This document shows, one piece after another, positions 6,686-8,139 of a DNA stretch of 8,139 nt. Each line of letters starts with the position of its first letter. Positions within the stretch are counted from its first letter, which is position 1. The translations under genes were made by a program, and so were the position numbers. Source of the stretch: JAMCZU01 sp964479405 (GTDB lineage Bacteria; Patescibacteriota; UBA1384; UBA12157; JAENIV01); assembly GCA_964479405.1 (NCBI GenBank), contig CAYZMA010000037.1, positions 1-8,139 on the forward strand, in the 5' to 3' direction. The notes beneath the pieces were generated by a model, which saw only the letters and a list, made by a program, of their open reading frames with translations, did no database searches and had not been told where the DNA came from.

Positions 6686-6713
6686 ATGTATCCTCCGAAT
6701 TAGGAGGATACAT
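6686..6713 (+). promoter_or_regulatory. Hairpin sequestering the transposase Shine-Dalgarno sequence and start codon
   Basis: Perfect 11-bp arms ATGTATCCTCC (6686-6696) and GGAGGATACAT (6703-6713) enclose a 6-nt loop. The right arm contains the ribosome site GGAGG and the first two bases of the ATG at 6712. In long transcripts reading in from outside, this would block translation of the transposase, a device known from other insertion sequences such as IS10 and IS50. A transcript starting inside the left arm would escape it. The role is inferred from position and pairing. Confidence 0.7.
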
Positions 6714-7737
6714 GATAAAAAAGCATATTAAATGTTCTAAATGTGGGTCATTGAAGACCGTTCGTAACGGGAAAAGAAAAGTTGGTAAAGATTTTATCCA
6801 AAGGTTTAGCTGTCGAAATTGTCAACAATCTTTTACTCTTCGATCGAATCCTCGTTCAAGAATCAGTTTTTCTTGTAAGGTTAAATTAGCTAAAAAGAGT
6901 ATCGAGGGTCGAACCAGCATCCGAACGATCGCTCATCACGAAGGCATTTCCAAAACAACGGTAGTTAAAGCAATTCACGAAGTAACATCCCAATGTGTCA
7001 CAGCCGCATGGATTGCTAAAAACCTAAATCCAGAATGGTCTGGTTTTCTTGGAATTGATGGCAAGATGATTCGTGTTTGGGATTGGGCGGCTAAACACTT
7101 CCGATACACCAAAGAGCAAAAGCGATGGCTCCACAAGATGAGTTTGATTGTCTGTTTGGATTTAGGTACGCTTGATATTCCCATACATCATCTAGGAGAC
7201 GAAGAAACTTCAATCGATCTAAAGATGTGTTTAGAAGAGTTGAGAAAGATTGGATATCCTTTAAAAGGATATGTGTCGGATGGTAACAAAGATATTGAAA
7301 AGATAATGAAAATGGTTTTTGGTAAAGTGCCTCATCAACTTTGTGTTGTACATTTCTTGAAGAATTTGAGAGCTAAAATGGGCGCCGGAATAATTTCTGA
7401 AGAACAATATGCGGACGCCAGATTCCATATTCTAAAAGGTGAAAAACCAAGACTATTAAGAGTACCATGTGAATTATTTACTTATCAGGAGATCAAAGGT
7501 CTTCCTAGAACCGACCAAGCAACTGAAAACTTTTTTCGCTTTGTTAATTTAAGAACCAAGACTCTAAATATTTTTAGAAGCTGGAAAACAGCCACCGATT
7601 ATTTGAACGCTTTAATTCTTTATCGAAGATTTAAGAAGTTCGAGAGCTGCAAAGGCAAAAACAAGAGTTTTAATGGTCATGCACCACTTGAAATTGCCGG
7701 CTGTGAAATTGATGATTTGGATTATTTGAATTTGTGA
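6712..7737 (+). CDS. Zinc-ribbon DDE transposase, Mutator/IS256-like (IS1249-type)
   Basis: The 341-residue transposase has an N-terminal zinc ribbon with Cys8, Cys11, Cys34 and Cys37 (KCSKC ... SCRNC), then a helix-turn-helix (about 55-90: GRTSIRTIAHHEGISKTTVV). The catalytic core follows: first Asp in FLGIDGKMI (D116), second in GYVSDGNKD (D190), the C-x2-H of CVVH (211-214) and Glu272 in DQATENFFR. D-D-CxxH-E is the signature of Mutator/IS256-type enzymes; the added zinc ribbon recalls the IS1249 group. It is somewhat shorter than the roughly 390-400 residues typical of those. ATG 6712 has GGAGG 4 nt upstream, held in a hairpin. It is the only long plus-strand gene here; all neighbours are on the minus strand. 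Confidence 0.88.
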   Translation: MIKKHIKCSKCGSLKTVRNGKRKVGKDFIQRFSCRNCQQSFTLRSNPRSRISFSCKVKLAKKSIEGRTSIRTIAHHEGISKTTVVKAIHEVTSQCVTAAWIAKNLNPEWSGFLGIDGKMIRVWDWAAKHFRYTKEQKRWLHKMSLIVCLDLGTLDIPIHHLGDEETSIDLKMCLEELRKIGYPLKGYVSDGNKDIEKIMKMVFGKVPHQLCVVHFLKNLRAKMGAGIISEEQYADARFHILKGEKPRLLRVPCELFTYQEIKGLPRTDQATENFFRFVNLRTKTLNIFRSWKTATDYLNALILYRRFKKFESCKGKNKSFNGHAPLEIAGCEIDDLDYLNL

Positions 7738-7742
7738 AATAT

Positions 7743-7765
7743 CAACCGTTAATTGGTACGCTAAT
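7743..7765 (-). repeat. Right terminal inverted repeat of the insertion sequence
   Basis: Read on the minus strand it starts ATTAGCGTACCAA and ends CGGTTG. It starts 5 bp after the transposase stop. Confidence 0.9.
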
Positions 7766-7773
7766 ACGCATCG
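7766..7773. repeat. 8-bp target site duplication, shared middle copy
   Basis: A single ACGCATCG lies between the right end of the insertion sequence and the left end of the short element, so it serves as flank for both. Confidence 0.85.
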
Positions 7774-7796
7774 ATTAGCGTACCAAAATTCGGTTG
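7774..7796 (+). repeat. Left terminal inverted repeat of the MITE
   Basis: It is identical over all 23 bp to the left repeat of the full element at 6640-6662. Confidence 0.9.
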
Positions 7797-7869
7797 CTAG
7801 CTTAACCTGTTTTTAACTAATGTATCCTCTGTATTAGGAGGATGGAAATCATTCTAATAGATGCTTAAA

Positions 7870-7957
7870 TGTCATTCTGAGGCGGTAGACGAAGAATCTC
7901 TCGGTTAATCCGAGAAGTCGCATCCGCGACAGATTCTTCACTTCGTTCAGAATGACA
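7870..7957. repeat. Palindromic intergenic repeat ('CATTCTGA' / HSERSEES type) inside the MITE
   Basis: The outer arms begin with TGTCATTCTGA (7870-7880) and end with its exact complement TCAGAATGACA (7947-7957). Both arms also carry a GAAGAATCT-type block. Inside are two smaller perfect hairpins: TCTCGG/CCGAGA (7899-7904 and 7910-7915) and GTCGC/GCGAC (7917-7921 and 7926-7930). This type of repeat is scattered through many bacterial genomes and yields the well-known false peptide HSERSEES. Confidence 0.85.
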
Positions 7958-7965
7958 ACAAAAAA

Positions 7966-7988
7966 CAACCGCAAATTGGTACGCTAAT
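7966..7988 (-). repeat. Right terminal inverted repeat of the MITE
   Basis: It matches its left partner in 20 of 23 bases, and the right repeat of the full element in 21 of 23. Confidence 0.9.
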
Positions 7989-7996
7989 ACGCATCG
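7989..7996. repeat. 8-bp target site duplication, right copy
   Basis: ACGCATCG is identical to the middle copy at 7766-7773 and marks the end of the mobile cluster. Confidence 0.85.
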
Positions 7997-8139
7997 TATA
8001 AGAATAAAAGAGATTTTAACCAGTAATATACCAGCTCCATGGTAAGTTCTGACGAAAAAATTGTTTTTGTTTCTAGCTAAAACAGAGGCCGTTGAATAAA
8101 GCTTTAATTTACTCAAACTAAGATGCGTTTTGGGTAAAT
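7997..8139. other. Right flank of the mobile cluster, no confident gene
   Basis: No recognisable gene is seen in this 143-bp flank. One minus-strand frame is open from the window edge to the insertion site (it includes ...KLKLYSTASVLARNKNNFF...). If the mobile elements are removed it would continue into the CAP-gene promoter region and stop near 6593. It has no Shine-Dalgarno sequence, only a TTG start within view, and no family I recognise. It may be the 3' end of a gene outside the window or chance. Confidence 0.3.

Larger units (their letters stand above)
6640..7765 (+). mobile_element. Insertion sequence with Mutator/IS256-like transposase (1126 bp)
   Basis: The complete element has 23-bp terminal inverted repeats, identical at 19 positions including the outer 13 (ATTAGCGTACCAA) and the inner CGGTTG. 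It carries one transposase gene and is flanked by 8-bp direct repeats, the duplication size usual for IS256-like elements. The 72-bp leader between the left repeat start and the transposase ATG holds a hairpin that hides the start site. Nothing in the frame or ends looks damaged, so it may be active. Confidence 0.9.
7774..7988 (+). mobile_element. Non-autonomous derivative (MITE) of the insertion sequence, 215 bp
   Basis: Its first 70 bp match the left end of the full element (6640-6709) at 67 positions, including most of the start-site hairpin, whose arms are now imperfect. Its last 23 bp match the right end at 21 positions. It has no transposase; the interior is an 88-bp palindromic repeat. 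It is flanked by identical ACGCATCG copies at 7766 and 7989. The neighbouring transposase could presumably move it, since the ends are nearly the same. Confidence 0.88.

Noticed and set aside
6660..6689. Transposase promoter (TTGCTA, 18 bp, TAATGT)
   Set aside because: The hexamers match only 4 and 3 consensus bases; too weak to list as a feature, though the transposase must be transcribed from near here.
6640..7843. Direct repeat of about 70 bp considered as a CRISPR or attachment-site signature
   Set aside because: The repeats are the shared left ends of the IS and the MITE; inverted ends and target duplications explain them fully.
7865..8116. 83-residue minus-strand ORF ending ...HSERSEESVADATS...
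   Set aside because: This is the familiar false translation of the palindromic repeat. It crosses the right end of the MITE and starts at TTG without a ribosome site.

Overview
The window most resembles a chromosome segment from an uncultivated bacterium of the Patescibacteria/CPR type. This is inferred from the AT-rich sequence, short intergenic gaps, an intein in a housekeeping gene, surface proteins anchored by single membrane helices, and a possible leaderless transcript. Real genes end in TAA, TAG and TGA, so the genetic code is standard. A run of 100 Ns (5249-5348) marks an assembly gap.

From about 1 to 6566 every gene is on the minus strand. Reading in the direction of transcription, the order is: a secreted, membrane-anchored CAP-domain protein (5508-6566) behind a near-consensus promoter; an initiator tRNA-Met (5355-5429); the gap, which hides the ftsH start; ftsH (2214-5248), split by a 432-residue LAGLIDADG intein placed exactly inside its Walker A motif; a Panacea-domain antitoxin and an overlapping RelE-like toxin (1259-2159), apparently a PanAT toxin-antitoxin pair; and a two-gene operon of a 41-residue membrane peptide coupled by a 1-nt stop/start overlap to a large membrane-anchored beta-helix protein that runs off the window (1-1127).

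The right end (6632-7996) is a mobile-element cluster. An intact 1126-bp insertion sequence, with a zinc-ribbon DDE transposase on the plus strand and 23-bp terminal inverted repeats, stands in tandem with a 215-bp non-autonomous derivative (MITE). The derivative shares both termini and 70 bp of the left end. Three copies of one 8-bp target site (ACGCAT[T/C]G) flank and separate the two elements. The transposase ribosome binding site and start codon lie inside an 11-bp-arm hairpin. The MITE interior is a palindromic repeat of the kind often mistranslated as 'HSERSEES'. The cluster sits 4 bp upstream of the -35 box of the CAP-protein gene.

The strongest leads are the FtsH P-loop intein, the tandem IS/MITE arrangement with its shared target duplication, the possibly leaderless antitoxin, the initiator tRNA with G at position 55, and the coupled micro-protein upstream of the beta-helix gene. 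No larger multi-gene system that I could call new is visible.
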